The position numbers were made by a program, and so were the translations under genes. The notes below the pieces were generated by a model. It was not told the origin of the DNA, ran no database searches, and saw nothing but the letters and a program-made list of their open reading frames with translations. A stretch of 64,000 bases of DNA. Source: Hexactinellida sp. DTS-2022. Lineage: Eukaryota; Porifera; Hexactinellida. This document shows, in pieces, positions 32,109 to 45,324 of the stretch. The stretch covers positions 5,270,001 to 5,334,000 of the forward strand of contig JAPNXP010000009.1 of NCBI GenBank assembly GCA_028753945.1, written 5' to 3'. Position 1 is the first letter of the stretch, and each line of letters opens with the position of its first letter.

Positions 32109-32353
32109 TCAAGAGAATTGAAAAATATCTAAATAGGAATAATTTGAGGATTACTACATGTATCTTATTTATATACATATCCTGGTTATAGAAATGCAAA
32201 ATTAACATTTGTGATAATTAATTAAGGCCTCCGGGTACCTGCAATTTAGAACCAATGTATTTATTGTTAGTTGAATCCCCGATAGTCTATTGTATCAGCT
32301 ATTATTCAAAACAAAGTTTGACTCTCTAAGAGTCTAACTCATATACTTACCGA

Positions 32354-32691
32354 CAGGGGCGGCGCCAGCACAGCCCCAGTGGGGGGGCGAAAGGGGGGCG
32401 GACCAATGCACTGGAGGGGCAAACCCAATAGTTGTAAACATTCCAAAATTCACATTCAAACCAAAATCGATATTTTAATGACAAACTTGGTTAAATAATC
32501 TGTCCTATAATAGTGTACGGTGGTGCAAAACGGCTAATTATGAACTCCCTGTCCAGGGCATTTAGCATTTCCGCATTAACATTAAGTACTCCTATAACAG
32601 ACAAGCGAGTTCCCGCCCCCCCACAGGGGGGGCGGATCAAAAGCCAGGGGGGGCGGCCGCCCCCCCGCGCCCCCCCCTCGCGCCGCCACTG
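32354..32691. mobile_element. GC-rich hAT-type MITE, TSD CTTACCGA
   Basis: Ends CAGGGGCGGCGCCAGC and CAGTGGCGGCGCGAGG (other strand). Perfect 8-bp TSD CTTACCGA at 32346-32353 and 32692-32699. Long C and G runs lie near the ends. It is inserted ~245 bp upstream of the SENP8 start. A decayed relative lies at 201-284. Confidence 0.94.
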
Positions 32692-32885
32692 CTTACCGAG
32701 TTACAGCCAAATATGTGAAAATGGAACTAAATGACCACCTATTATTATATAACATTAATTGAAAATTGATCGATATTGACTATACAAAAGATTCTATCAG
32801 AGAATTGGGTAGTTATCAATGCAATGTTAATGCATATTAAAGTTAAGTACTAAGTATATAGAAAGGGGCAATGAATCACGTTAAG

Positions 32886-33005
32886 TGATATAGTGTTTAC
32901 TTTTCACACTACTGGAGTGACGATTCGGAATTTTCTGGAATGTTCAACATTTCCAGAAAATTCCGAATCGTCACTCCAGTAGTGTGAAAAGTAAACACTA
33001 TATCA
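32886..33005. repeat. Perfect 55-bp-arm palindrome
   Basis: Arms 32886-32940 and 32951-33005 are exact reverse complements around the loop TGTTCAACAT. Complementarity continues weakly for a few more bases on each side. It lies between SENP8 and DCP2. Perfect arms suggest a recent origin, either as a small foldback element or from an inverted duplication. Confidence 0.95.
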
Positions 33006-33129
33006 ACTTAAACAAAGAGTTTTAATTAGAATTCCAAACACCGAACTGGATTTGATGACTGCTAAATCTCAGGTGTTGTATTGTAAACAATTCTAAAATG
33101 TACAATAATGATTAATTAAATTTGAAATA

Positions 33130-33268
33130 CAGTAATCTCCTGTAAACCCGCTTAACGAAATTCCCACTTATTTATATTTCCCAGACGGATAAATTAGTTG
33201 ATTTTACTCCGCTTATACCTAAGTAATTGAAGGGTCTTTGAATTTCCTTATAAAACAGGAGTTCACTG
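33130..33268. mobile_element. pogo-like MITE, TA TSD
   Basis: Ends CAGTAATCTCCTGTAAAC and CAGTGAACTCCTGTTTTA (other strand), flanked by TA (33128-33129, 33269-33270). It lies just downstream of DCP2. Confidence 0.75.
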
Positions 33269-33454
33269 TAGTGATTATTTGACTTTTAACCAGTGAATCG
33301 GAATCGATGACTTGCAATAAATTAGTGAGTCATCGAGTCTTTCTAATGACGTGAAACGTATTTTCAATTCCAAGCAATACCAAGTGCTAATTAAAAGAAG
33401 TTAGCGCTGTGTACCAAATAAAGTTAATAATTTATGGAATGATATACCTCCGCA

Positions 33455-34552
33455 TTAGTTAAAACATGCCGCGAGAAGGTCCCTGTCGAACGAGAAGGAT
33501 GTAAGGGCAGAGGAGGAGAAGGAGACATGAGAGAACATGCTGGCGGTAGTAGGAGAGCTAACAGACTTCGCATCAGATGACTCAGGCTTCGGTCTCCCGT
33601 TCCGTCTCTCTGGTAGCGAATAGGAGGTGGTCTCTAGCGGCTCAAGATAAGCAGACTGGGAAGGAGAGAACCTAGGCTGAAGTTTTTGTTTGTCCACTTG
33701 AGAGTAGAAGGGGGGCGTTATATGGAGTCTGGTGTCTGCGTCTGGCGGGTGTGTGTGTGTGTGGGAGCTCCGCTTGGGCGTAAGAGAGTTAGAATGGACT
33801 ACAATAGGCCTGTTAGAATTATTATTCAAATAGTCGACCCATTCCAAGAGCTCCTTCATTAGTGGTACAATCTTAAAGAAGAGGTGCGGGGCTAAGTTTA
33901 TGTTCCTCTTAGGGCGCTGATCATTCCTATAGCGAGGGAGATCGTCAATGTAGAACCATGTCACACTCCTTATCTCATTGCGAGTCTGTGGCTGGAATGC
34001 AGTCCCCTCGGATATGCCCGCTATCATGTAGTGCCTATTGTACCTATCGAATATTATGTGCTCGATATAGGCAGAGGGATCTAAATGGGGAGTTATGTCG
34101 AACCCTGTCTCCTCAAGAACCTCGCGGATAGCACAGCCGGTAAACTCTTCACTGGGCAATTGCTTCCCTTTAGGAAATTCCCACGTTCTAGGTAAGTTAT
34201 AATTTTGTACTAGCAGGCATTTGGTGTAGTCCTTATTTAGGAGAATTGCCCCAACAGTGTGACAGGAGAGTTTGTATTGGTTGAATGTGGAGCATATTCT
34301 GGCCATGGATTTCCCTTTTGGAAGGTTAACAAACAAATGAGGATAATTCTTGTGTAGTATTTCTACGAATATCTGCATTGTGTGCTTTGGCAGGGCTGGG
34401 TTATCTTCCACGCATATGTCCAGATAGTACCAGTAGGCTAACTCTATCTGGAACATAAGTTGGATTTCATCCTCAGACACGCCCTGATCTAAACTGTTCA
34501 GGAATCTATCGCAGAGGTCGTCTATTACCTCTCTGGGTATCTGTTCTGACAT
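33455..34552 (-). CDS. DCP2: mRNA-decapping enzyme 2 (DCP2)
   Basis: A 365-residue single-exon ORF. The N-terminal helical regulatory domain (Box A; about residues 5-95) contains FQIELAYWYYLD, the segment that binds DCP1 in relatives. A complete Nudix box runs from G129 to F151 in the consensus order G-x5-E-x7-REUxEExGU, with metal-binding E147 and E148 present. Box B-like sequence (about 195-226, ...NINLAPHLFFKIVPLMKEL) follows. The C-terminal tail (~240-365) is Ser/Thr/Pro-rich and low in complexity, ending in a hydrophobic SFSFDRDLLAACF that may be a short linear motif. Family role: removes the m7GDP cap from mRNA in 5'-3' decay. It is shorter than vertebrate DCP2 because of the tail. The start matches the family N terminus. 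Confidence 0.95.
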   Translation of the reverse strand: MSEQIPREVIDDLCDRFLNSLDQGVSEDEIQLMFQIELAYWYYLDICVEDNPALPKHTMQIFVEILHKNYPHLFVNLPKGKSMARICSTFNQYKLSCHTVGAILLNKDYTKCLLVQNYNLPRTWEFPKGKQLPSEEFTGCAIREVLEETGFDITPHLDPSAYIEHIIFDRYNRHYMIAGISEGTAFQPQTRNEIRSVTWFYIDDLPRYRNDQRPKRNINLAPHLFFKIVPLMKELLEWVDYLNNNSNRPIVVHSNSLTPKRSSHTHTHPPDADTRLHITPPFYSQVDKQKLQPRFSPSQSAYLEPLETTSYSLPERRNGRPKPESSDAKSVSSPTTASMFSHVSFSSSALTSFSFDRDLLAACFN

Positions 34553-34584
34553 TAGAGTATGGTGACTGACTAGAAATCAATATA

Positions 34585-34751
34585 CAGCGGACTATCATTA
34601 GTACGAACACCAGGGGGACGATTTTTTATTTATTTGCCTTAGATTAAAATCGTATTAAATAAAAGAGCTTGAAGGGAATGTATAAATAGTCAGGTTCTTT
34701 TATTATGAATATTCAAGGAACCAAAAATTGTGTTCATACTAGAAAGTCACT
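34585..34751. mobile_element. pogo-like MITE upstream of DCP2
   Basis: The left end CAGCGGACTATCATTAGTAC is preceded by TA. The right end, inverted, contains GTGACTTTCTAGTATGAACA. It begins ~30 bp upstream of the DCP2 start codon, so it may supply part of the 5' leader or promoter. The right TA is not certain. Confidence 0.6.
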
Positions 34752-37700
34752 AAAAGCCTAGGGGCAACCCCAAATTCACATATTAAAAAAATCCAAAATT
34801 GCAGCTGTGCCGACGCATGTTCCTTTGGTGGCACTATATTTTGGTGGTGTTTTATTGATAGTGCCTCCAAAGGAATATGCTGTCTTCACAGCTGTAATTT
34901 TGGATTTTTTTCGCCATGTCATGAACGCCTCATGGTGTTTAGACTCATTTAACAAGTTGTTACGGGACTAAGGACTTATTGTTTAATTTGAAGTTTATTT
35001 CTATCTTAAACCATCTTGAATTTATTGCCATTGATTATGTATAGATAATAAATAATATAAATATTTAAGTATTTTAGCAATGTTATCCAAGGTGAGTTTA
35101 AATTCAACAAATTCCTTATTTAATTAATTTAATTTGATTCAATCCATTGTATTGTACAAGTCAATTAAATAGAAGCCTGCTCGAATTCACAAGTTAAATC
35201 AATTTAATTATCGCAAGTTGAAACAATAGTGAAAGATTTAATAAGTTAAATCTTGTTACTCACGACCAATTAAATTACAGCCTCGGTTAGGCATTCTATA
35301 TGCACACTAACAATTGATAGAAAATCCTTTTAAACTAATTGGATGCTAGCTGCTAATTCATACTGGGACAACCCTCGAATTTAATTGGCTAAGCCATAAT
35401 TGGAATAAGTAGGTGTTAAAATTATTTTATCATAAATGGTAACCCCAGGTGCAAATTAGAAGGGCACTCCGCACCTACATGCCAAGTTTCAGCTCTCTAT
35501 GTAAAAAGGCGTGCCCAAGGCACCGTCTACGGAGAATAAAAAATAAAAAATCCAAAATTGCAGCTGTGCCGACGCATGTTCCTTTGGTGGCACTATATTT
35601 TTGTGTTATTTATTGATAGTGCCTCCAAAGGAACATGCTGTCGGCGCAGGCTGCAATTTTGGATTTTTTTAAATCAAGTCATCAACGTCCAAGGTGTGAA
35701 GAAGCATTTGTTATTTGGTCCGAGTCACAAGGAACGGTAGATAAATTTGAAGTTTGTTTCTATCATAAACCATCTTGAGTTTAATGCCATTCATTCATTA
35801 TGTATTGATAATAAATTATATTATTAGTTATTTATTTTAGCAATGTTATCCACGGGGATTTGAGTTTAGTCAACAAATTCCTTGTATTATTATATTTTAT
35901 TTAATCCATTGTATAGTAATACTACAATTAAATAGAAGCCAGCTGGAATTTATAAGTTGAATTGCCATAAATGGGGGTTGAAATTTCTTTGTTTACTCAC
36001 ACTTCAATTTCAGTAAACTGTTAAATCTAATTCCATTGTTTCAACTTGTAATAATTATATTGATTTAACTTGTTAAATCTTTCACTATTGTTTCAACTTG
36101 CGATAATTAAATTGAGAAATTAAACCAATTTTAACAAATTTTCTTCTCCCATCAGACGCAGAATTTTATGGCGAATCCAAACGTGAAATAAAATTTGGGG
36201 GTTTAGTAAAACATATTTTGTGTTATGGACCAGACAAATTTTGAAAGGTGTTAAAGATGTGTCAAAAATTTATTAATCAAAAATCGTAACCCCAGGTGCA
36301 AATTAGACGGTCCCATCGTAACTACATGCCAAGTTTCAGCCCATCAACTATAAAGCTATGGCCAGGGCACCGTCTACGGAGAAAAAAAAATCCAAAATTG
36401 CAGCCTGTGCCGACGCATGTTCCTTTGGTGGCACTATATTTTGTTGGTGGTTTATTGATAGTGCCTCCAAAGGAACATGCTGTCGGCGCAGGCTGCAATT
36501 TTGGATTTTTTTTCGCCAAGTCATCAACGCCCAAGGTGTGAAGAAGCATTTGTTAATTGGTCCGAGTCTCAACGAACGATTGTTGAATTTGAAGTTTGTT
36601 TCTATCATAAACCATCTAGAGTTTAATGCCATTTATTCATTACGTATTGATAATAAATTATATTATTAGTTAGTTATTTTAGAAATGTTATCCACGGTGA
36701 TTTGAGTTTAGTCAACAAATTCCTTATATTATTATATTATATTCAATCCATTGTATAGTAATACTAGAATTAAATAGAAGCCAGCTGGAATTTATAAGTT
36801 GAATCAATTTAATTATCGCAAGTTGAAACAATAGTGAAAGATTTAACAAGTTAAATCAATATATTTATTACAAGTTGAAACAATGGAATTAGATTTAACA
36901 GTTTACTGAAATTGAAGTGTGAGTAAACAAAGGAAATTTGAAACTCAATTGTAGCACAATCTAAGCCCAATTTGAAAATTCGTGCACTGTGAAAAGGTGT
37001 AGAATTTAATTCTCTATCCAAATATGTAAATTTTATGAAGCTCACTATTAATTATTTAATGCTATGAGCCATAATTAGTTAAATAGGTGTTAAAATTATT
37101 TGATCAAAAATCGTAACCCCAGGTGCAAATTAGACGGTCCCATCGTAACTACATGCCAAATTTCAGCCCATAATGTATACAGGTGTGGCCAGGGCACCTG
37201 CTACGGAGAAATAAAATCCAAAATTGCAGCCTGTGCCGACGCATGATCCTTTGGTGGCACTATATTTTGGATGTGGTTCATTGATAGTGCCTCCAAAGGA
37301 ACATGCTGTCGGCACAGGCTGCAATTTTGGATTTTTTTTTCGCCAAGTCATCATCACTGTAAAGGTGTTGAATTATTTCAGAAAGGTGTTTCAGAAGGCT
37401 ATGACCCTTAAAGTGTTGGAAGTTTCCATTTAGCTCACTACATTTGAGAGATATTCAAGTTTCAGTAGAATATAATAGCTGATGACTCAGCATTTTTTAT
37501 GTGAGTGTTGGGTCATCACCCAACATCAACTAACCCATTTTAAATTTCGAATTAACAAAATTGTAAAAACACATTTTTTTGACGATGTCATCATCACCTC
37601 TAGGTGTCAAGACCCATTTGTAGAGGTGTTACGTGGCATAGGGATCAATTGATAAATTGGAAGTTTGTTTCTATCTTATTTGATTTCTGAGATTTATGAT

Positions 37701-40071
37701 ATTTAATTAATTTGTATAAATAATAATTAATATTATTTATAATTTAACACCAATTTCAATGTCAACTTACAATTATTAAGTTAAATTATTTTGTCATGAA
37801 TAATTAATTAATTATTTGGTTATCAAATTTCTATTCCGCACTCTCGATAACCCCTAATAAACAAATTCTAAGCATCTATATAAGTAATATACTGACTGAA
37901 TTAATTATAATTAATTACGTCAGTATATTAACAGTGCAATAATATTCTCGCAGAAGTAAATATAATCACATAATCTGTCGTTGTTGTGAAATATATAATC
38001 TTTTTGTTTCAATTGGAAAATAGGAGCCTACTCGATCTCACAAGTTGAATCAATATAATAATAACGAGTTGAAACAATAGAATTAGATTTAACACTTTCA
38101 ATTGAACTGAAGTGTTAGTAAACAAAGGAAACTTGCAACTCAATTGTGGCACAAACAAAGTACAATTTGAAAATTCGTGCACTGTGTGAAAAGGTGTAGA
38201 ATTTAATTCTCTATCGAATGCAAATAAATTTAATTTTCGGGTACTATTTATTGTTCCTGCTTCAATATTAAACAGGTGCAAAAATGTGTCCAAAAAAATG
38301 TAATAAAAAACATCTGTAACCCATGAGACACATATCCTGAAAATTTGGGCTCTTAGTTAATAAAACTCTGTTCTGTGGAGAGGCTACGGATAAAAAATAA
38401 AAAATCCAAAATTGCAGCCTGTGCCGACGCATGTTCCTTAGGTGGCACTATATTTTGGTGGTGGTTTATTGATAGTGCCTCCAAAGGAACATGCTGTCAG
38501 CACTGCTGCAATTTTGGATTTTTTTTTTGCCATGTCATCATCACTATGAAGGTGGTAAATTATTTCAGAAGGTGTTTCAAAAGGCAATGACCCTTAGTAA
38601 GTTGGAAGTTTCGTTTTAGCTCACTTCATTTCAAAGATATTCAAGTTTCAGTAGAATATATTAAGTGATGAGTCAGCATTTTTTTATGTGCGTGTTGGGT
38701 GATCACCCAACACCAACCAACCCATTCGAAATATAGAATTCACAAAATTGTAGAAACACATTTTTTTGACGATGTCATCATCACCTCAAGGTGTCAATAC
38801 CCATTTGTAGAGGTGTTAGGTGGCATATGGATCAATTGATAAATTTGAAGTTTGTTTCTAGCTTGTATAATCTCTGAGATTAATTCCATGAATCAAATTA
38901 GTACAAATAATTATTAATTTATTAACAATTTAACACCATTATTATGTACTGCAAAATAAATGAAGTTCAATTATTTGCAATTATTATTAATTTTAATTTA
39001 ATTTCACATTCATATTTGAATTCAGCGCACTCGATTACCCCAATAATCTAATTGGAACCGTCTCTATAAGTTAAACACAGAGCGAATTAATTAGAATTAA
39101 ATATGTCATGTATCCATTGTGCAAAAATATTCTAAGCAGAAGTAAATATAATCACATAATCTGTCGTTGTTATGGAATGTAAATCTTTGTTTTCAAATAG
39201 AAAATAGAAGCCTACTCGATTTCACAAGTGGAATCAATATAATTATCGCAAGTTTAAACAATTGTGTAAGATTTAACAAGTTTAATCAATATAATTATTA
39301 CTAGTTGAAACAAAGGAATTAGATCTAACAGTTTTACTGAAACTGAAGTGTGAGTAAACAAATAAATTTCAACCCCGATTTGTGGCATGAATTAAACCCA
39401 CTATAAAAATTTGTCTTCACCCATCAGACGCAGAATTTTATGGTGAATCCAAATGTGAAATAAAATTCTGGGGTTTAGTAAAACATCTTTTGAGTTATGC
39501 ATCAGACAAATTATGAAAGGTGTCAAAGATGTGTCCAAAATTTGTTAATCAAAAATCGTAACCCCAGGTGCACATCTGTAACCCATGAGACACAGATCCT
39601 AAAAATTTGGGCTCTTAGTTGATAAAACTCTGTTCTGTGGAGTGGCTACGGATAAAAGAAAATCCAAAATTGCAGCCTGTGCCGACGCATGTTCCTTTGT
39701 GGCGCTATATTTTGTTGGTGGTTTATTGATAGTGCCTCCAAAGGAACATGCTGTCGGCGCAGGCTGCAATTTTGGATTTTTTTCCGCCAAGTCATCAACG
39801 CCCAAGGTGTGAAGAACCATTTGTTAATTGGTCGGAGTCACAAGGAACGATTGTTGAATTTGAAGTTTGTTTCTATCATAAACCATCTTTAGTTAAATGC
39901 CATTCATTCATTATGTATTGATAATAAATTATACGTATTATTAGTTATTTATATTAGCATTGTTATCCACGGTTGGGTTGAATTTAGTCAACAAATTCCT
40001 TGTATTATATTATTTTATTTAATCCATTGTATGGTAAATTAAATAGAAGCCAGCTGCAATTTATAAGTTAA

Positions 40072-40187
40072 CCCTCGTCTGGCTAGGAATGTAAAATTGA
40101 AACTGAAAGTTAATTGAATTTCAATTGAAAGTGAAAGTGAAAGTGGGGTTTTTCTATTTATACCTTTTACCCCAAGCCAGCAGAGGG
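40072..40187. mobile_element. 116-bp TTAA-flanked piggyBac-like MITE
   Basis: Inserted in an array unit between two TTAA tetramers (40068-40071 and 40188-40191). The ends are CCCTCGTCTGGCT and CCCTCTGCTGGCT on the other strand. The TTAA target with CCC termini is the piggyBac signature. A related interior (GAAACTGAAAGTTAATT...) occurs at 10140-10215 without clear ends. Confidence 0.85.
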
Positions 40188-43100
40188 TTAAATCAATTTA
40201 ATTATCGCAAGTTGAATCAATAGAGTAAGATTTAACAAGTTAAATCAATATAATTATTACAAGTTGAAACAATGGAATTAGATTTAACAGTTATACTGAA
40301 ACTGAAGTGTGAGTAAACAAAGAAATTTCAACCCCCATTTATGGCAGAAATAAAACTATTTATTGAAAGTTTTATTCTCCCATCAGACGCAGAATTTTAT
40401 GGATGAATCCAAATGTGAAATAAAATTTGGGGGTTTAGTAAAACATATTTTGAGTTATGGACCAGACAAATTTTTAAGGTGTTAAAGATGTGTCAAAAAT
40501 TTGTTAATCAAAAATCGTAACCCCAGGTGCAAATTAGACGTCAACTCCGAACCTACATGCCAAGTTTCAGCCCATCAACTATAAAGCTCTGGCCAGGGCA
40601 CCGTCTACGGAGAAAAAAAATCCAAAATTGCACCCTGTGCCGACGCATGTCCTTAGGTGGCACTACATTTTGGTGGTGGTTTATTGATAGTGCCTCCAAA
40701 GGAACATGCTGTCGGCACAAGCTGCAATTTTGGATTTTTTTTCGCCTAGTCATCATCACTATGAAGGTGTTAAATTATTACAGAAAGGTGTTTCAGTAGG
40801 CAACGACCCTTAGAAAGGTGGAAGTTTCCATTTAGCTCACTTCATTTGAGAGATATTCAAGTTTCAGTAGAAAGTAATCTGTGATGACTCAGCATTTTTA
40901 AAGTGCGTGTTGGGTATTCACCCAACTCCAACCAACCCATGCGAATTATTTAATTCACAAAATTGTAAAAATACATTTTTTTGAAAATGTCATCATCACC
41001 TCATGGTGTCAAGACCCACTTGTATAGGTGGTACGTGGCATAAGGACCAATTGATAAATTGAAAGTTTGTTTCTATCTTGTATCATCTCTGAGATTAATG
41101 AAATTTAGCTAATTAGTATAAATAATTAATTAATAAATTAATAATTTAACACCATTATTATGTACAGCAAAATAAATAAAGTTCAATTATTTGCACTTAT
41201 TATTAATTTAAATCGAATTTCACTATCATATTTGAATTCAGCGCACTCGATAACCCCAATAATCCAATTGGAACCGTATATAAGTTACGTGTAAATACAA
41301 AAGGAATTAATTATAATTACGTAATTACGTCAGTACATTAATTGTGCAAAAAGAATATTCTCGCCGAAATAAATATAATCACTTAATCTGTCGTTGTTGT
41401 GGAATGTAAAATCTTAACGGTTCTATCATAAACCATCTTTAGTTAAATGCCATTCATTCATTACTTATTGATAATAAATAAAATTATTAGTTATTTATTT
41501 TAGCAATGTTATCCACGGTGAGTTGAGAAAAGTGTACAAATTCCTTATATAAATTAATTTAATTTAATTCATTGTATAGTAATGCTACAATTAAATAGAA
41601 GCCAGCTGGAATTTATAAGTTGAATCAATATAATTATCGCAAGTTGAATCACTAGAGTAGGATTTAACAAGTTAAATCAATATAATTATTACAAGTTGAA
41701 ACAATGGAATTAGATTTAACACTTTTACTGAAATTGAAGTGTGAGTAAACAAAGAAATTTCAACCCCCATTTATGGCAGAAATTAAACCATTTATTGAAA
41801 ACTTTCTTCACCCATCAGACGCAGAATTTTATGGTGAATCCAAATATGAAATAAAATTTGGGGGTTTAGTAAAACATATTTTGTGTTATGGACCAGACAA
41901 ATTTTGAAAGGTGTTAAAGATGTGTCAAAAATTTATTAATCAAAAATCGTAACCCCAGGTGCAAATTAGACGGTCCCATCGTAACTACATGCCAAGTTTC
42001 AGCCCATCAACTATAAAGCTATGGCCAGGGCACCGTCTACGGAGAAAAAAAAAATCCAAAATTGCAGCCTGTGCCGACGCATGTTCCTTTGGTGGCACTA
42101 TATTTTGTTGGTGGTTTATTGATAGTGCCTCCAAAGGAACATGCTGTCGGCGCAGGCTGCAATTTTGGATTTTTTTTCGCCATGTCATCATCACTATGAA
42201 GGTGTTAAACTATTTCAGAAAAGTCATTCAAAAGGCAACGACCCTTAGTGAGTTGGAAGTTTCGTTTTAGCTCACTTCATTTGAGAGATATTCAAGTTTC
42301 AGTAGAATATAATATGTGCTGAGTCAGCATTTTTTAGGCGCCGTTTGGGTATTCACCCAACTCCTACCAACCCATATGCGAATTATTTAATTCACAAAAT
42401 TGTAAAAATACATTTTTTTGACGATGTCATAATCACCTCAAGGTGTCAAGACACACTTGTATAGGTGGTACCTGGCATAAGGACCAATTGATAAATTGAA
42501 AGTTTGTTTCTATCTTGTATCATCTCTGAGATTAATGAAATTTAGCTAATTAGTATAAATATTTAATAAATTTATTAATTATTCAACACCATTATTATAT
42601 TCAGCAAAATAAATTAAGTTCAATTATTTGCAATTATTATTAATTTTAATTGAATTTCACTATAATATTTGAATTCCACGCACTCGATAACCCCAATAAT
42701 CTATTTGGAACCATCTCTATACGGTAAACACAGAGCGAATTAATTAGAATTAAATATGTCAGTACATTAATTGTGCAAGAATATTCTCGCTGAAATAAAT
42801 ATAATCACTTAATCTGTCGTTGTTGTGGAATGTAAAATCTTAACGGTTCTATCATAAACCATCTTTAGTTTAATGCCATTCATTCATTATGTATTGATAA
42901 TAAATTATATTATTAGTTATATATTTTAGCAATGTTATCCACGGTTGGTTGAGTTGAGTCAACAAATTCCTTATATTATATTATTTAATTTAATCCATTG
43001 TATAGTAATACTACAATTAAATAGAAGCCAGCTGTAATTTATAAGATGAATCAATATAATTATTACAAGTTGAATCACTAGAGTAGGATTTAACAAGTTA

Positions 43101-44906
43101 AATCAATATAATAATCGCAAGTTGAAACAATGGAATTAGATTTAACAGTTTTATTGAAACTGAAGTGTGAGTAAACAAAGAAATTTCAACCCCCATTAAT
43201 GGCAGGAATAAAACCTTTTTTGAAGGTTTTCTTCTCCCATCAGACGCAGAATTTTATGGGGAATCCAAATATGAAATAAAATTTTCGGGTTTAGTAAAAC
43301 ATATTTTGAGTTATGGACCAGACAAAATCTGAAAGGTGTTAAAGATGTGTCAAAAATTTCTTAATAAAAAATCGTAACCCCAGGTGCAAATTAGACGGTC
43401 CTACCGCACCTACATGCCAAGTTTCAGCCCATCAACTATAGAGCTCTGGCCAGGGTACCGTCTACGGAGAAAAAAAAAAAAATTGCAGCCTGTGCCGACG
43501 CATGTTCCTTTGGTGGCACTACATTTTGTTGGTTGTTTATTTATAGTGCCTCCAAAAGAACATTCTGTCGGCGCAGGCTGCAATTTTGGATTTTTTTTCG
43601 CCATGTCATCATCACTATGAAGGTGTTAAATTATTTCAAAAAGGTGTTACAGAAGGCATCGACCCTTAGAGTGGTGGGAGTTTCCATTTAGTTCATATAA
43701 TTTTAGAGATATTCAAGTTTGAGTAGAATATAATAGCTGATGACTCAGCATTTTTTATGTGTGTGTTGGGTCATCACCCAACATCAACTAACCCATTTTA
43801 AATATCGAATTAAAAAAATTGTAAAAGTACATTTTTTTGACGATGTCATAATCACCTCAAGGTGTCAATACCCACTTGTATAGGTGGTACCTGGCATAAG
43901 GACCAATTGATAAATTGAAAGTTTGTTTCTATCTTGTATCATCTCTGAGATTAATGAAATTTATCTAGTTAGTATAAATATTTAATTAATGTATTAATTA
44001 TTTAACACCATTATTATATACAGCAAAATAAATTAAGTTCAATTATTTGCAATTATTATTAATTTAAATTGAATTTCACTATAATATTTGAATTCCACGC
44101 ACTCGATAACCCCAATAATCTATTTGGAACCGTCTATAAGTTAAATACAAAATGAATTAATTATAATTAATTAAGTCAGTCATTAATTGTGCAAGAATAT
44201 TCTCGCCGAAATAAATATAATCACTTAATCTGTCGTTGTTGTGGAATGTAAAATCTTAACGGTTCTATCATAAACCATCTTTAGTTTAATGCCATTCATT
44301 CATTATGTATTGATAATAAATTATATTATTAGTTATTTATTTTAGCAATGTTATCCATGGTTGGTTGAGTTGAGTCAACAAATTCCTTATATTATATTAT
44401 AAAATTTAATCAATTGTATAGTAATACTAAAATTAAATAGAAGCCAGCTGGAATTTATAAGTTAAATCAATATAATTATCGCAAGTTGAATCACTAGAGT
44501 AGGATTTAACAAGTTAAATCAATATAATTATTACAAGTTGAAACAATAGAATTAGATTTAACACTTTACTGAAATTGAAGTGTCAGTAAACAAAGAAATT
44601 TCAACCCCCATTTATGGCAGAAATTGACCCCTTTATTGAAAGATTTCTTCTCCCATCAGACGCAGAATTTTATGGCGAATCCAAATGTGAAATAAAATTT
44701 TGGGGTTTAGTAAAACATTTTTTGAGTTATGGACCAGACAAATTTTGAAAGGTGTTAAAGATGTGTCAAAATTTTGTTAATACAAAATCGTAACCCCAGG
44801 TGCAAATTAGACGTCGACTCCGAATCTACATGCCAAGTTTTAGCCCTCTATGTATACAGGTGTGGCCAGGGCACCTGCTACGGAGAAATAATAATAATAT
44901 AAATAA

Positions 44907-44958
44907 AGGCAGTGATTCTAATACTGGGCCACTATACTATAGTATAGTCGGCACAGTA
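44907..44958. repeat. Dyad repeat family around ACTATACTATAGTATAGT
   Basis: A ~52-bp unit, GGCAGTGAT...ACTGGGCC then the perfect 18-bp palindrome ACTATACTATAGTATAGT then CGGCACAGT. Further copies lie at ~47411, 47472, 48378, 49290, 49350, 56091 and 56146 in the same orientation, and near 50980 and 51037 inverted. They always sit in the stretch between the CTACGGAG end of an array unit and a hairpin, or at the array switch point. Confidence 0.85.
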
Positions 44959-45324
44959 AAAAAAAAATCCAAAATTGCAGCCTGTGCCGACGCATGTTCC
45001 TTTGGTGGCACTATATTTTGTTGGTTGTCTATTGATAGTGCCTCCAAAGGAACATGCTCTCGGCGCAGGCTGCAATTTTGGATTTTTTTTTGCCCAGTCA
45101 TCAGCGCCTCAAGGCGTCAAGAACCATTTGTTAATTGGTCGGAGTCACAAGGAAAGGTAGATAAATTTGAAGTTCGTTTCTATCATAAACCATCTTGTGT
45201 TTAATGCCATTCATTCATTATGTATTGATAATAAATTATATTATTAGTTATTTATTTTAGCAATGTTATCCATGGTTGGTTGAGTTGAGTCAACAAATTC
45301 CTTATATTATATTATTTAATTTAA

